Below are positions 35,072 through 45,968 of a stretch of 64,000 bases of DNA, in pieces; positions within the stretch are counted from its first letter, which is position 1, and each line of letters begins with the position of its first letter. The notes below the pieces were generated by a model that worked only from the letters and a program-made list of their open reading frames with translations, made no database searches and was not told the origin of the DNA. The DNA is from Isoetes taiwanensis (lineage: Eukaryota; Streptophyta; Lycopodiopsida; Isoetales; Isoetaceae), in assembly GCA_021234155.1 (NCBI GenBank), contig JAJEKV010000205.1, positions 1,035,501 through 1,099,500 of the forward strand. The letters are read 5' to 3'. The translations under genes were made by a program, and so were the position numbers.

Positions 35072-35952
35072 GTGGGAGTGAGGACTGATATCTGTGAGTT
35101 TGAAATAAAGATAAAAGAAGATGCTAAACCTGTAATGCAAAAACTCAGAAGAATAAATGCATCACTACTTACCCTGATCAGAGAGGAATTATTGAAGATG
35201 AAGGAAGCTGAAGTTATCAAAGAGATAACAAATCCTGACTGGTTGTCTTGCATTGTTCCAGTAGAAAAGAAAAATAAAAGCATTAGGATTTGTATAGATT
35301 ACAGGGATTTAAACAAGGCCACTATTAAAGATTGTTATCCATTACCATTTCTGGAAGAAGTGTTACATGCAACTGCAGGGAAAGAAATATATTCTTTTCT
35401 GGATGGATTCTCAGGTTTCAATCAAATCAAGATAAAGAGGCGCATCAAGCTAAGACCTCTTTCATAACCCCTTGGGGTACTTTTGCCATGATGAAAATGC
35501 CTTTTGGCTTGATGAATGCATCTGCTACCTTTCAAAGAGCAATGGATAAAATATTCCAAAGCATGCCTATGTCAAATTTTAGAGTTTTCTTAGATGATTT
35601 ATGCCTAGGATCTTCTCTGTGTAAACATATGGAGTTGCTAACAATGACAATGGAATTATGCAGGAAGGGTGGAGTGTGCTTGAATCCAAAGAAGTGTGTA
35701 TTTCTCTGTTCTAAAGGTGAATTGTTAGGTCATGAGGTGTCTACTCAAGGGATCAAGGTGTCTGAAGGAAAAATGGAAGCCCTGAAGAAACTAGCTCCAC
35801 CTAAAACCTTAAAGCAGGTGAAAAGTTTCATGGGGTTGACAAGTTTTTTGAGAATGTATGTGCCTAACTTTTCACACATCATAAGTCCTTTGGCTTCGAC
35901 TCGACACGCGTTGGCAAGTATAACAAGAATGAGAGCAAATTTATTGCAATAG
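35072..35952 (+). pseudogene. Gypsy reverse transcriptase, one internal frameshift
   Basis: The first part (35072-35467) contains RRINASLLTLIREELLKM, VPVEKKNKSIRICIDYRDLN, and YSFLDGFSGFNQI with the first catalytic Asp. A frameshift near 35440 joins it to the second part (35332-35952 frame): WGTFAMMKMPFGLMNASATF (motif B), FRVFLDDLCLG (motif C, FLDD), and LLGHEVSTQGIKVS to MGLTSFLRMYVPNFS. The domain is complete apart from this shift. The sequence at the break (AAGAGGCGCATCAAG) is where a CAG-type error would be suspected. Confidence 0.85.
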
Positions 35953-36240
35953 AATGGATGAGAGGAATGTCGGTGCATTTGACACGTTGATAACTTCCAT
36001 ATGCCAATCGAGATTCTTAAACCACCAGACCTTGCTCAACCATTCCGGGCATATATCGGTGTCACTAGCAAAGTCAGTAGGCATAGCACTCATGCGTAAA
36101 CATGGGATAATATCTTTTGCAAACAAAATTTGGTCCGAGGGTCGAAAAACAGGTACCCAAGAATGGAAAAAGTGCAGTTGGAATAATGTTTTTCTTACAA
36201 AGGCTTGGTCATATAGTCCAAGCACAATGAAGTAAAAATA
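35953..36240 (+). pseudogene. Conventional Gypsy RNase H, heavily decayed
   Basis: Pieces of the RNase H that normally follows Gypsy RT appear across frames. GAFDTLITSICQS matches the AF-x-x-L-K-x-x-x element after RT. ISFANKIWSEGRKT corresponds to the I-x-F-A-S-x-x-L-S-x-x-E-x-x-Y region, and NVFLTKAWSY corresponds to AVV-x-A-x-x-x-W. In another frame PPDLAQPFRAYIGV is visible at 36020-36065. Catalytic residues cannot be placed. The element therefore has, or had, two RNase H domains, on either side of the RT. Confidence 0.55.
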
Positions 36241-36649
36241 ATGATGCATCAAAATCCTATTCCCATCTTTGTTCCAAGAAAACTTGAGTAAGGCTAAGTT
36301 GTGTAGATGGGCCCGCAAGATACTGAGGATTATAATCTAAAAGTTCGAATGTCAAAACAATCAAGAGTCCTAGTGACTATTTGACCAACAAGGTGTTTGA
36401 GTTTGAGGATTTTAATGGTTTAAATCTTTGATGAGGTGTGTGAAATTGCTACTAACCTTGTGCTATCCAAGAAGATGCAAGAAGATTGGCGGGGATGAAA
36501 TCATCAAGTTTCTCAAACATGAAGAGGTACCACAAGACTTCACAAGCGGTCAGTTGAGAAGATTCAAAGAAAGAGCAAAAAACATGAGAATGATTGGAGA
36601 TGTACTATGTAAAATTGATCAAACGGTGTTTTATTAAGGTGTGTTGACA

Positions 36650-37690
36650 AAAAGGTCGAGTTGATCTTTGGAGGCTTGTCATGAAGGAATTTGTGGAGGC
36701 CACTATGCGGTGACACAAACCGCAAAAGAAAATACTCGTGTCCGGATACTATTGGCCTAGCTTGTTTAAAGATTGTTATGAGACCATCGGGAGATGCCAT
36801 AAATGCCGGATACATGGAAGAAGAATTCTTGACCGCTTTGACTAGCATCACGTCTCGTGTCCATTCCAAACTTGGGGACTAGACTTCATAGGTCCTATAA
36901 ATCCAAACTCTCCCTCTCAAAGATGAATACATACTAGTGGCAACAGATTTCTTCACCAAGTGGGCAGAGGTCGTCCCATTGAGACAAGCAAATGCTCTAA
37001 CAACTGCTAGGTTCCTACATGAAAACATATGCACTAGGTTTGGCATCCCTCGAAAAAATAGTTTACGACGGGGGCACTCGGTTCATGAATGATGTGATCA
37101 ACAACCCGCTAAAGACCTTGAAGGTAAAGCATGTGAAAAGCTCAAAGATACTACCCTCAAGGCAATGGCGCCGAGTCTACCAACAAGGTGCTAAAAGCTA
37201 TTCTCAAAGAAAACAATAGAGGTGCATAAAAAAAAGATTGGCACCTTAAATTACATGATGCACTTTGGGCATATAGAACCACAATTAAAAAAATGCTACT
37301 AATCATACACCTTTTGCTCTTGTCTATGGTGTTGAGGTCATTGTTCAAAGTGGAATTGGAGTTGCCCTCATTAAGGTTAGCTCTAAAGATTCAAATGCAG
37401 ATAGAGGAAGCATACAGGGAAAGGTTGGATAGCTTGCTCCATCTGGAAGAGGAGAGGCTTGAAGCAGAGAATACCATGTTGCTTAAGAAAGCAAAGGATG
37501 CAGCAGCATTCAAGGCCATCCACAAATTGCAAGGAAGTTTCAAAGAGGGAGAGCTAGTTCTCAAATGGGACAAGGCAAAGGAAAACACAGCAGGTAAATT
37601 TGACTGCTTGTGGGAAGGGCCATACAAAATCTGTGGACAAGCAGGTACAAATTCTTACTTCTGGAAGATATCACAACAGTCAGGTCAATG
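36650..37690 (+). pseudogene. Gypsy integrase, decayed
   Basis: At 36668-36815 one frame reads EACHEGICGGHYAVTQTAKK, then YYWPSLFKDCYE, then CHKCRIHG, which is the HHCC zinc domain. The core follows: WGLDFIGPI (first Asp, about 36872), VATDFFTKWAEVVPL (about 36939), and YDGGTRFMND in the second-Asp region (about 37066). Next comes a shifted YPQGNGA region (37150-37175), where the catalytic Glu would be expected. The last open stretch (37293-37691, 132 aa) contains EELPSLRL-type and RLDSLLHLEEERLEAEN segments and KFDCLWEGPYKI, typical of the C-terminal end of Gypsy integrase. Stops and frameshifts preclude function. Confidence 0.8.
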
Positions 37691-37691
37691 A

Positions 37692-38699
37692 CTCATGAAC
37701 CCTATAAACACATTGCATCTGAAAAGGTATTGGCAACAACATATTTGTATGAGTTTGTTTGAATAGAATAGTTATTGGATAGTTAGTCATTTGAGTTATT
37801 AGAGACACTAGCTTTAGGATTAATAGGCATGTTCCTTGAAGATGTGGATGCTTGTGCTCTTTTAGTATTATTTTGGAATTGCTTTCATAAGATAAAAAAA
37901 AAAGAGAAAAAAAAAAAAGAAAAAAGAAAAAAGAGAAAATAGGTTTAACTTTGACATCTTGTGTGTATTATGGTGTTGCAGGATGAGTTCACAGTCATGA
38001 AAGCATAAGAGGAGTTGTTTCCTAACATATATAAAACTTGTCATCACAGGTTCATCAGTCTGAATAATCTCCACCTGAGCAAACAGTTGCCATCCAATTC
38101 ATATCAGCCAGAATTCTTCACTGATGCAGGATCCCAAACAGCTAAATATTACCACAACTAGCTGGGAGGACGTGGTACTAACATCATATTTTTTCCATAC
38201 CTGCAGGTTCACTTGTTACATTCCATTCATGATCATCTGCCTTTGGTCCATTCTCATCTAGCCCTTGCTTCCAAAATCTTTTTTCAAAAGAGAGAACACA
38301 ACCTGCTACCTTCCATCAGCCTTCCATAAAGGTAGCTCAAGTTTCAGAAGAAGTCAAAAGACACTTCCAACTCAAGGCACTGTTCCTGCTCCACACATCT
38401 TTCGAAAGAAGTCAAGCAAGTCAAGTCAGGTCATGAGTCAACTCACTCTCAGAGTCAAGTCACTGTTCCAACTCCATATGAGCATCCATCTGAAGACATC
38501 CATTCAAACATCACTCACATCATTATTTCCAGCTGTTCAGACTTTCCCCAACATCATCTCCATTTTTTTCTCTTTTTGTCACCCTTGCTACTCATATTCT
38601 CAGAATTTCCATTTTCTTGCACCACCATCACCATTCTTCTGTCATATTTTGCTCATAAGGCTGAGGGGACCAGCCATTCCTTTTCCTTGTTTAGCATGA
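37692..38699 (+). other. Gypsy region between integrase and 3' LTR
   Basis: About 1 kb without a recognisable domain. It has an A/G-rich run at 37890-37940 and a CT/CA-rich stretch at 38260-38690 that keeps a frame open (38265-38699, 144 aa, Ser/Pro/Phe-rich, no known motif). No clean polypurine tract abuts the LTR; the nearest candidate is GGCTGAGGGGACC about 30 bases upstream. Confidence 0.5.
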
Positions 38700-41019
38700 T
38701 GTTGCCCTGCTATGGCAACATGGCAAAGTGCCAGCAAATCTTATTTATGTTGCAGGGAAAAGAAGATACTATGTTGAAGAACCAAGTGAAGACATTGAAC
38801 TGGAATCAAGGTTACACATTGAGAGGATCTAAGCATCTAGAAGTTTGGAAGACCCCTATGAAGTTTGCAAGCTATTAAAGTGGTATCTTTTCTCCCTCAT
38901 ATTGTCATTTCTATTCCCTTACCTTACACTCCACATCTCCAACATTCCATCACCCCATACTATCATACACCTCACACATAGCCTTTTGTTCCATAGTTGA
39001 CCTACCACTACCTAGGGCACATTTGCAAAGTTGTTACACCAAAAGGATTACCTAAGCATCAAGTTCTACATCGTTTTTTTCATCATATCATTCCACTATC
39101 ACACACTCCATACCATGTGGCAAAAAGGGGGGGCATTTTATGCTATAAAAAAAAAAAAGGGAAAGAAAGGAAAAGCTAAACACGAGTTTGCCTAGTCACT
39201 ACCTCCAAGTGACATGGCATGGTGACTAGATACATATGTCATCACTTACAAAGCCACATTGGTCCACTCATCATTTGCCACTTCCACAAGTCATTCACCA
39301 CGTTGCCACCTAAGCAACAAGTGTCCACATCACCACATCACTCCATACCATTACATCACTTAACACCATTACATCATTCCACATCATCACATCACCTTGC
39401 ATCATCAAATGATGACTAGGCAAATGTTGACCAAACCCAAAAAGATGGTCAACCATAAGATTGAAATGATTGACAAATGTGCCTATTAGCCTTGTTTTCC
39501 TCCATGCCACCTCACCAAATCCCATGTCTAATACCTACTAATTTTTCCACAAAAATCAAAGTATTGCATTTGAAAGTTTGATGATACCACCTGATAGCCC
39601 TCATGAAGTCATGCCAGCTGGCACAAAAAATTTTGAAAAAAGAGTGTGCATTGGTCTTCTAAATGGTTTTCTTGGGAAGCGTGCTTCATTTAAAAAATGG
39701 CAAAACCTACCTACATCTACCCCCCATCTATCTACCCTCTCATCCTCTGCCAAGTGGCGTCCCCCCTGGCATGCCAAGTCGAAACACGAGCCGAGCTTGG
39801 CGTGGGAGAAGACCACGTAATCAAGAGAGATGAAAATAGATCTCTATTTATACCTTGGCCTATTTTTTGATTCTTGCCTGTGGGATAATTGTTCTCGGGG
39901 AAAACTTGAACCCTAAAACCTAGCTTGCCAAGAACTGATTTTTTCTTGATCAAAACCGAACAATCATTGCGGTGGCCAACCATTTTACGTCTGCTACAAC
40001 CAAAGAAGTACCTAAACCAACCAAAAACATGGCCAAGATCCCGAATTTGCCAAGATCCGCCTAAAGCGTTTTTTTAAAAGGGGATTCATTCGATGAAAAA
40101 TTAAATTGGGCTTTTGCGCGATTCAAAGATGAAGTACACGAAGTGTGAAGTCGGAATTGATCTTTGAGAGTTCCTCCCTGCCTTAAGAGATTGATCCCGA
40201 GGCACATTATGATTGATTTGTATCCAAAACTTCACGATTTATGTATTTTAGAGATGTCCGTTGATTGATCATCTTGATCATTGATATGATATCAAATGTG
40301 ATGACTTTGATTCGGTTTAATGAAAATCGACCTTGGAAAATATCGTTTGATGCATTTATATTTGAATTAACTCTATAAATAGGAAGAAAAAGCCATACCT
40401 CTGCATCTGGTAGCATACAAAAGCTCTAGCTGCATTAGTACGATCATTTAGGAAAGGAAAGCTAAGAAAAAAGAGAAGAAAAAGATCAACCTATTGATGT
40501 TTTATAGTCTGTCTCATCCTACATGAACATTAGATGCTCAGACTTGCTTCCCAAATTGCAGACTGAATTTTTGATCTTGAAAATAGCATGCTCTTATTGT
40601 GCAGACTTCGTGTCCACTGTCTGAATTTAGTTGCATAAAAAAATTCATCACCATTCTTATTTGACAAAATTTAGTGCACTGTCCAGTCCATTGACCAATT
40701 TCTGACTTGGTCAAGAATCATTATTTCTCACCAACCGTGAAGCTTCTATGCATAGACTTTCTACAACACTTTCTTCAGATATCATGGTGGCATGCTATGC
40801 TTGTTTGGGTTCGAAATGTCGAGCACATTGATCTCTGTGCCTGTTAGAGTAAGACTAGTTTTTCTGGCTTTTGGGAAACTAGTGAAATCTTGTTTTCTGG
40901 AAGTTTAAGAACAGATATTTCAGCACAGAGTGATCACCTCAAGTGATCTGGAGGTCCTAGACCAAGATTAGTGCTTCTTTGACCTGAGGTTGGTGGCTTA
41001 GCCAGGTTTGCCATCAACA
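38700..41019 (+). repeat. Gypsy 3' LTR, 2320 bp
   Basis: Same ends and layout as the 5' LTR, with TATA box at 40374-40380. Differences from the 5' LTR are few up to 39883, then concentrate at 39884-40640, where CAG/CTG in one copy is often CGG, CG or CCG in the other. Near-identity otherwise indicates a recent insertion. Confidence 0.95.
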
Positions 41020-41035
41020 CCTGTTCAACAGAGCA

Positions 41036-42700
41036 TTGCAGGAAGGTCTCCCCCGACAATGGACCACAAGCAGGGTTGTTCCAATTCACAAGGCGGGCGA
41101 CCCACACTGTCCGGCCAATTACCGGACGATCATGGTCAGTTCAGTATTTGCCAAACTGTTGGCTGGCATTCTCGACCAGCAGTTGACCCGCTGGGCAGAG
41201 GCAGCAGATGTGCGAGCCCTCACACAGACAGGCTTTAGACCCCACCACTCAACGATTGACCATATCTTTACACTGCGGGGCGATTGAAACAGTAGGAATC
41301 ATCGGGCGGGACTTGTATTGCTGCTTTGTGGACTTCGCGAAGGCTTTTGATCTGATTTTCCCGGGAAAAGCGTAGGCTAGAGCTGCGTCAAGCGGGGGCT
41401 CCGCTTTTGTCGCGAGTAATGCCATATACGGGTTGTATGAGAGTTGTTTTGGCAGGATGCAGTGAAGCCGGGCCAAGCATTCACCGGTAGTATCGGGTCC
41501 CGGCGGGGTTGCCCCCTCGCCAACACTTTTGGCCTCTACATTGTCGGTTAGAGTCCCGGCTTCTGCGAGCATGGGGGATGGCATACGACTTTTGCACGGG
41601 TCATCCCCCACTCATCTATGCGGGGCGATGTTGGCCTTGGCCCACACCCCCGAAGCTATGCAGTCTCACGGATGCCCTAGACACATTTTGTCGGGGCTAC
41701 ATGACATGCGTGAATCTGGCCAAGACCGTGGTGGTTCTCATATCCTCTTCACGTCACCCCATGCCTCCCGCACTCACATATCGGGGGACGGCTTTGTGGG
41801 CGCCACGCCCACCTACAAGTACCTAGGGGTGGAGTTCCCCTCCCCGCTCTTTGGGAGGCATCTATCCGCTATGGTGATGACAGAATTTGAAAGCGCTTTA
41901 TGCCATCGTGAACAACAGGTCACCGAGGTGAGCTCTATGATTGGGGCCATCGGTCACATCCATTGCGGGCACTTTGGTCAAGCCCGTCCTTCAGACAGGG
42001 GTCGAGGTTTGGGGCCCGGCCGTCTCTTTGGCGACTTGGAATGACTTGGAGCAGGCGAGAAGGCATTTTTTGGCACCGGCACGCGGGGTGAAACCTTCAG
42101 TCCCCTATCGGAATCGCTGCAGAAACCGGATTCTTGCCGCTTCAGCGGGCAGCCCTTGATAGACACATCGTCTATTTTGAGTAAAGTGGTTACTATGGGT
42201 GATGCTTTCGGCTCCGCTTTGGCTTACTTTGTGGCAATGGGTCCGCAGCGGCTTAGGGCCTGTTGGAGGGTAAAGAGATCGGTGGTTCGCCAGATGGAGC
42301 GTGCGGGACCTGGGGATCGTCGCAGTGGACCGCGGCCGTCGTTCTGATGCGGGGAGTACCTAGGCGCTTGTTTCCTTGGCAAGCTCACGGGACCCCGGCT
42401 CTAGAACATGTCAAAAGCGGCCCATTACAAGGAGCACATCAACCCGTGTTAGCGGGGCCCGCTCTACTGCGTTCCCATTTGCCCCTCATTGCCTCCATTC
42501 GGCACGGGTGCCCACCATCTTCGCGATCGAGGCGGCGGTGGATTGGGGGAGCCCGCCGAGGACAGGGCTCTGTCGATCTTTGTCAAGCGGGTGCCATTGA
42601 GGATGAGTCTCACACTTTCGAGTTGCCCGTTGTTCGGATCAGGGGCGGATATGCTCCGTTAATGCGGTAGGACTTGCCCTTACATTTCTTTGATGAACAC
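41036..42700 (+). pseudogene. LINE RT and C-terminal region (copy B), badly frameshifted
   Basis: Frames of 60-170 residues match copy A piecewise: PRQWTTSRVVPIHKAGDP, LTRWAEAADVRALTQTGFRP (41165-41240), then broken motif A and B regions, and YKYLGVEFPSPLFG near 41815. Near 42590 IEDESHTFELPVVR corresponds to the H/C-rich terminal region of LINE ORF2. The motif C region reads LIYAG(R)CW in one frame instead of YADD because of extra G bases. The indels relative to copy A fall mostly at CAG, CTG and GAC words. Before taking this as biological decay, sequencing error should be excluded. Confidence 0.75.
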
Positions 42701-43008
42701 ACCGCCGTCGATGCGTGCCTCCGGGGTCGTACATTCGTGAGGTAATCTTGGACTGCGAGGTCATCTTTGCCCCCTGGCTGCTTTCGGCCCGATTAGGCAC
42801 TACGGGTCTTGGTGCATGATGTATATATATTTGGGTGTTTTGCGCATTTTATATGTTAGGATAGGTTTGTCGGCCAGTGATTCTTTGCCACGGTATTTCC
42901 CTCGAAAACCCTTCGCGGCGGGGGTTTTTTAATCCGGGCAGTAATCCGCTTGCTGCGTTTTTGTATTGGGTCCCATAGACCGATTGGTCTCCGTGGACGA
43001 TAAAAGTA

Positions 43009-43032
43009 CCTTCCTTCCTTCCTTCCTTCCTC
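43009..43032 (+). repeat. (TTCC)n microsatellite, LINE tail
   Basis: Six consecutive TTCC units after the LINE 3' end. The Copia target at the other LINE junction reads CCCCTTCCCTCC (28634-28645), so the tail looks derived from the target. Confidence 0.85.
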
Positions 43033-43860
43033 CACAATTATAGCAGTTTACATCATTTTTCACAAGCTTAGGACACTCATTTTTTAAATGACCCGTTTCA
43101 TGACAGTAATAGCATGTCTTTTTATTTTTATTCCCTGTGTATAGAATTTCAGAGGACTCTTCTCCTTCCCTAGTTATTTTCCTTTGCTCATATTAAGTTT
43201 TGAGCACCCTTTCTGCTTCCTCTCTAGTTTTAGTCATGTTCCTAATGAATAAGGCCAGCTGGTCATTTTCCTTAATTGCCCTAGAAATTTGGAGCACTTG
43301 GCTTGTTTCTGATGATACATGCACTCCAGCTCCATACAAATCAGCAATAATGTTATCAAAGTTGTTGAAGAATTCAGATACATCTCCATCCATATGTAAC
43401 TTCAACCCTCTCAATTCATTCTCCAAAAGATCTATCTGAGATGAGCTTTTTTGTTCATATTACTGTAACAAATACTGCCACATCTGCCTAGGTGTTTTAT
43501 CCCTTAGTTTTAATCTGATAGTAGGACTTACCTTACACGAGATAATCCCTTGTGCTTCTTTAACTTTGGCATACCCTGATCTTCCAGTGACAGTGCTTTG
43601 AATGATTGTAGCTCGTCCTTCTCCTTCTCCTGTATTTTCATCATTAGCATTAACAGAACTTTCAGACACAGACCTTATAGTTGAGTTAGTTCCCACTGCT
43701 ACTTCAGCTCCCTCTGGATCTACAAGATCCCACAGATCCTCAACCTCAAGAATATGTTTGATGGAGTCTTTTCAAACTTGAAAGCCAGCTCCACCCTTGA
43801 AAACATCCACACTACTTAACAAAGTAGCTCCAAACCTGCTTGACATCTTGGCAAAAGAAT
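43033..43860 (-). pseudogene. Copia gag (unit B), cut by the LINE
   Basis: Two open frames in the minus strand, 43460-43696 and 43193-43426, are parts of one gag (UBN2-type) protein. Recognisable parts are KLRDKTPRQMWQYLLQ, LKLHMDGDVSEFFNNFDNII and IKENDQLALFIRNM. Further left lies a first zinc knuckle, CYYCHETGHLKNEC, and then NCYNCG, the first half of a second knuckle. The LINE begins there; the other half is at 28610-28636. A stop between the two frames, near 43455, breaks the protein. Gag forms the particle and binds the element RNA. Confidence 0.8.
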
Positions 43861-43876
43861 TATCAAGCACACATCA

Positions 43877-43888
43877 GCTCTGATACCA
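43877..43888 (-). promoter_or_regulatory. Copia primer binding site (tRNA-iMet)
   Basis: The minus strand reads TGGTATCAGAGC two bases after the LTR end, the standard complement of plant initiator tRNA-Met. It proves that the LTR at 43891-44494 is the 5' LTR of unit B. Confidence 0.9.
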
Positions 43889-43890
43889 AA

Positions 43891-44494
43891 TGATGGATTC
43901 AGCTTAAAACGTACACACTTCAAGTGTATCACACCTTAATCAATGAGATTTACTTCAAATTACACTATAGACCATAGGTAATTTATAGGCAAGCAAATAT
44001 TTAACACTCAACCATTGAAAGTAACCATTAGAAAACTACTGTAGCTGAGGTTATTGATCGGATTACTGTAAAAGATATGACCAAATAGTTCAACTGCAAA
44101 AACATGATCGCATTAGTTCATGCCGGACTTAAATCACCGTAATCATGCTCCTTAAGTTTATTTAATCCCTGTACAGATATATACAGTTGGGATTCGGCGG
44201 TCTAGCCATGCTAATCGGCCGACTCTGAGGTGTAGTCATTCAAATAGAAATTGGCTCCATTTCGGTAGCCATTTTCTTTGGAGCAATAATAGTAAATGTA
44301 CACTTAAACATTTGACCTATGGTTTCAATGCCAACCATATGAATATATACACCAACTCGATATTCCCCTTAGCCACTTCATATATGCATCAATGTGACCT
44401 TGTAGCTTAGGATCTCACCTTTGTTTCTAGACTTGTCCACTGATATAATATGCAACTGCTAGAAATATGATGAACAATCTCTGAATATTTAACA
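43891..44494 (-). repeat. Copia LTR shared by units B and C, 604 bp
   Basis: TG...CA ends, same family as 5815-6386. On its left is a primer binding site followed by gag (unit B). On its right is a polypurine tract (44495-44504 complement) followed by the RNase H end of unit C. One LTR thus serves as 5' LTR of B and 3' LTR of C, the hallmark of a tandem LTR-internal-LTR array. Confidence 0.9.
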
Positions 44495-45968
44495 CTCCTC
44501 CTTCATCATATTTCTTGAATTTGGCTAAGCAACTGATCTGAGTGCATAATTTTTCTTTTTCCTTCAACCAATATATCAGTGACATTCATATCATTTCTGA
44601 ACTGTGTAAACTTATTTTCTGTTAATGCCTTTGTAAGGCAGTCTGCTATCTGCTTTGAGATATGAATATACCACATTTTGATGTAACCTTTTCCAGCCAA
44701 ATCTCTTATAAAATGCATATTCAGTTCAATATGCTTTGTCCTTTCATGATCAACTGGATTTTTAACTATGGCCATGCAACTTTGGATCAGTCCATATTGG
44801 AGTTGGATCATTCTGCATACAATCTAACTCATTGAGTAATCTTCTTAACCATGCCACTTCTTTAGATACCAAAGAAGCTGCAGCATATTCTGCCTCTGCA
44901 GATGACATGGCAATGGCACTTTGTTTTTTAGTTCTCCAGGCTATTGCTCCTCCTCCAAGCATTATGAGATATCCAGATGTGGATTTCCTGCAACTTAGGT
45001 CCCCACCCCAGTCTGCATCACTGTATGCTTGAAGACATGTGTCATTAGAGTTGTATGTTATGCCAAAATCTTTTGTTCCCTTTAAGTATCTAAGAACCCT
45101 TTTTCCTGCTGTCCAGTGAAGTCTGCTTGGATTATGAGATCTTCTGCTGAGAACATTTACTGCATAGGCTATATCTGGCCTGGTGTTATTAGATAAATAC
45201 AAAAGACAACCAACTAGAGCTTGGTAGGGTATTTCTTCCATCTCTTTAATTTCTTCATCTGACAGTTCTATCTCATCAGTGAGCCTATGACCTGGGACAT
45301 TTGGGGTTTTGGCAATGTGTGCTTCTTGAAGGTTAAACCTTTTCAGCATATTCTCCACATGCCTGCTTTGTTTGAGCTTTAGAATTTTTCTTTTTCTGTC
45401 TCTTGACACCTCTATCCCCAAAAATTGTTTCAATTCTCGCAAATCTGTCATGCTAAACCTGTTTTTGAGAATGCCTTTGCAATAATTCATGCATTCATGA
45501 CTGTTTGCTGCCATTATGCAGTCATCTACATAGAGGGCAATGATGCAAAAATCATCATTGATCCTATATCTATATAGATTTCCATCATTCTTTAATTTCT
45601 CAAATCCTTGTTCCCTGAGATAATTATCAATACAATTATACCATTCTCGAGGTGCCTGCTTAAGTCCATACACTGCCCTATTTAACTTCCAGACCATATT
45701 TTTGCCTTCTTCATAACCAGTAGGCTGTTTTAGATGTATTATCTCCTCCAATGTAGCATTTAAGAAAGATGTCTTTACATCCATGTGATGTAAATCTAAA
45801 TCCATGGCATTTGCTAAACTCAACAATAGTCTTAGACTTGTTAGTTTAACAATTGGTGAATATGTTTCATCATAGTCTTTTCCTCTTTTCTGAGTGAATC
45901 CTTGAGCCACAAGCCTTGCTTTGTATTTCTGTCCTCCATCTGCAGTTTGCTTTATTTTTAAATAACCA
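44495..45968 (-). mobile_element. Copia unit C, 3' half of pol
   Basis: Contains the RT and RNase H end of Copia, nearly identical to unit A at 6387-7860. It keeps 44 bases missing there. The right end joins LTR sequence inside the word ACTGC. Confidence 0.9.
44506..45950 (-). pseudogene. Copia reverse transcriptase and RNase H (unit C)
   Basis: A 382-residue frame (44762-45910) holds RT from FTQKRGKDYDETYSPIVKLT through HHMDVKTSFLNATLEE to ALYVDDCIMAA, then RPDIAYAVNVLSRRSHNPS and the start of RNase H (SDADWGGD, MSSAEAEYAA). A small deletion near 44785 (the WTDSQS region of unit A) shifts the frame, and the last part lies in the 44506-44811 frame. RT starts mid-domain because integrase and everything upstream are deleted. 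Compared with unit A it is better preserved around the RT/RNase H joint. Confidence 0.85.

Larger units (their letters stand above)
30103..41019 (+). mobile_element. Complete Ty3/Gypsy LTR retrotransposon, 10.9 kb
   Basis: Two near-identical LTRs (30103-32423, 38700-41019), both TGTTGCCC...CATCAACA, flank an internal region with tRNA primer site, gag, protease, an RNase H-type domain, RT, a decayed RNase H and integrase. The 5-bp CCTGT is duplicated at both sides (30098-30102, 41020-41024). It sits inside a LINE, which sits inside Copia. RT before integrase defines Ty3/Gypsy; the second RNase H suggests the Tat side of the family. Coding frames are broken in several places. Confidence 0.95.
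41020..43032 (+). mobile_element. LINE copy B, 3' part with (TTCC)n tail
   Basis: Continues LINE copy B after the Gypsy insertion. It contains the RT region homologous to 11410-12300 (VDFAKAFD near 41325, broken), the C-terminal region, and a 3' UTR that copy A lacks. The UTR ends ATTGGTCTCCGTGGACGATAAAA at about 43006. A run of TTCC repeats follows (43009-43032), then Copia gag resumes. Confidence 0.9.

Noticed and set aside
35941-36318. Minus-strand frame of 125 residues
   Set aside because: It is the antisense of the decayed Gypsy RNase H region.
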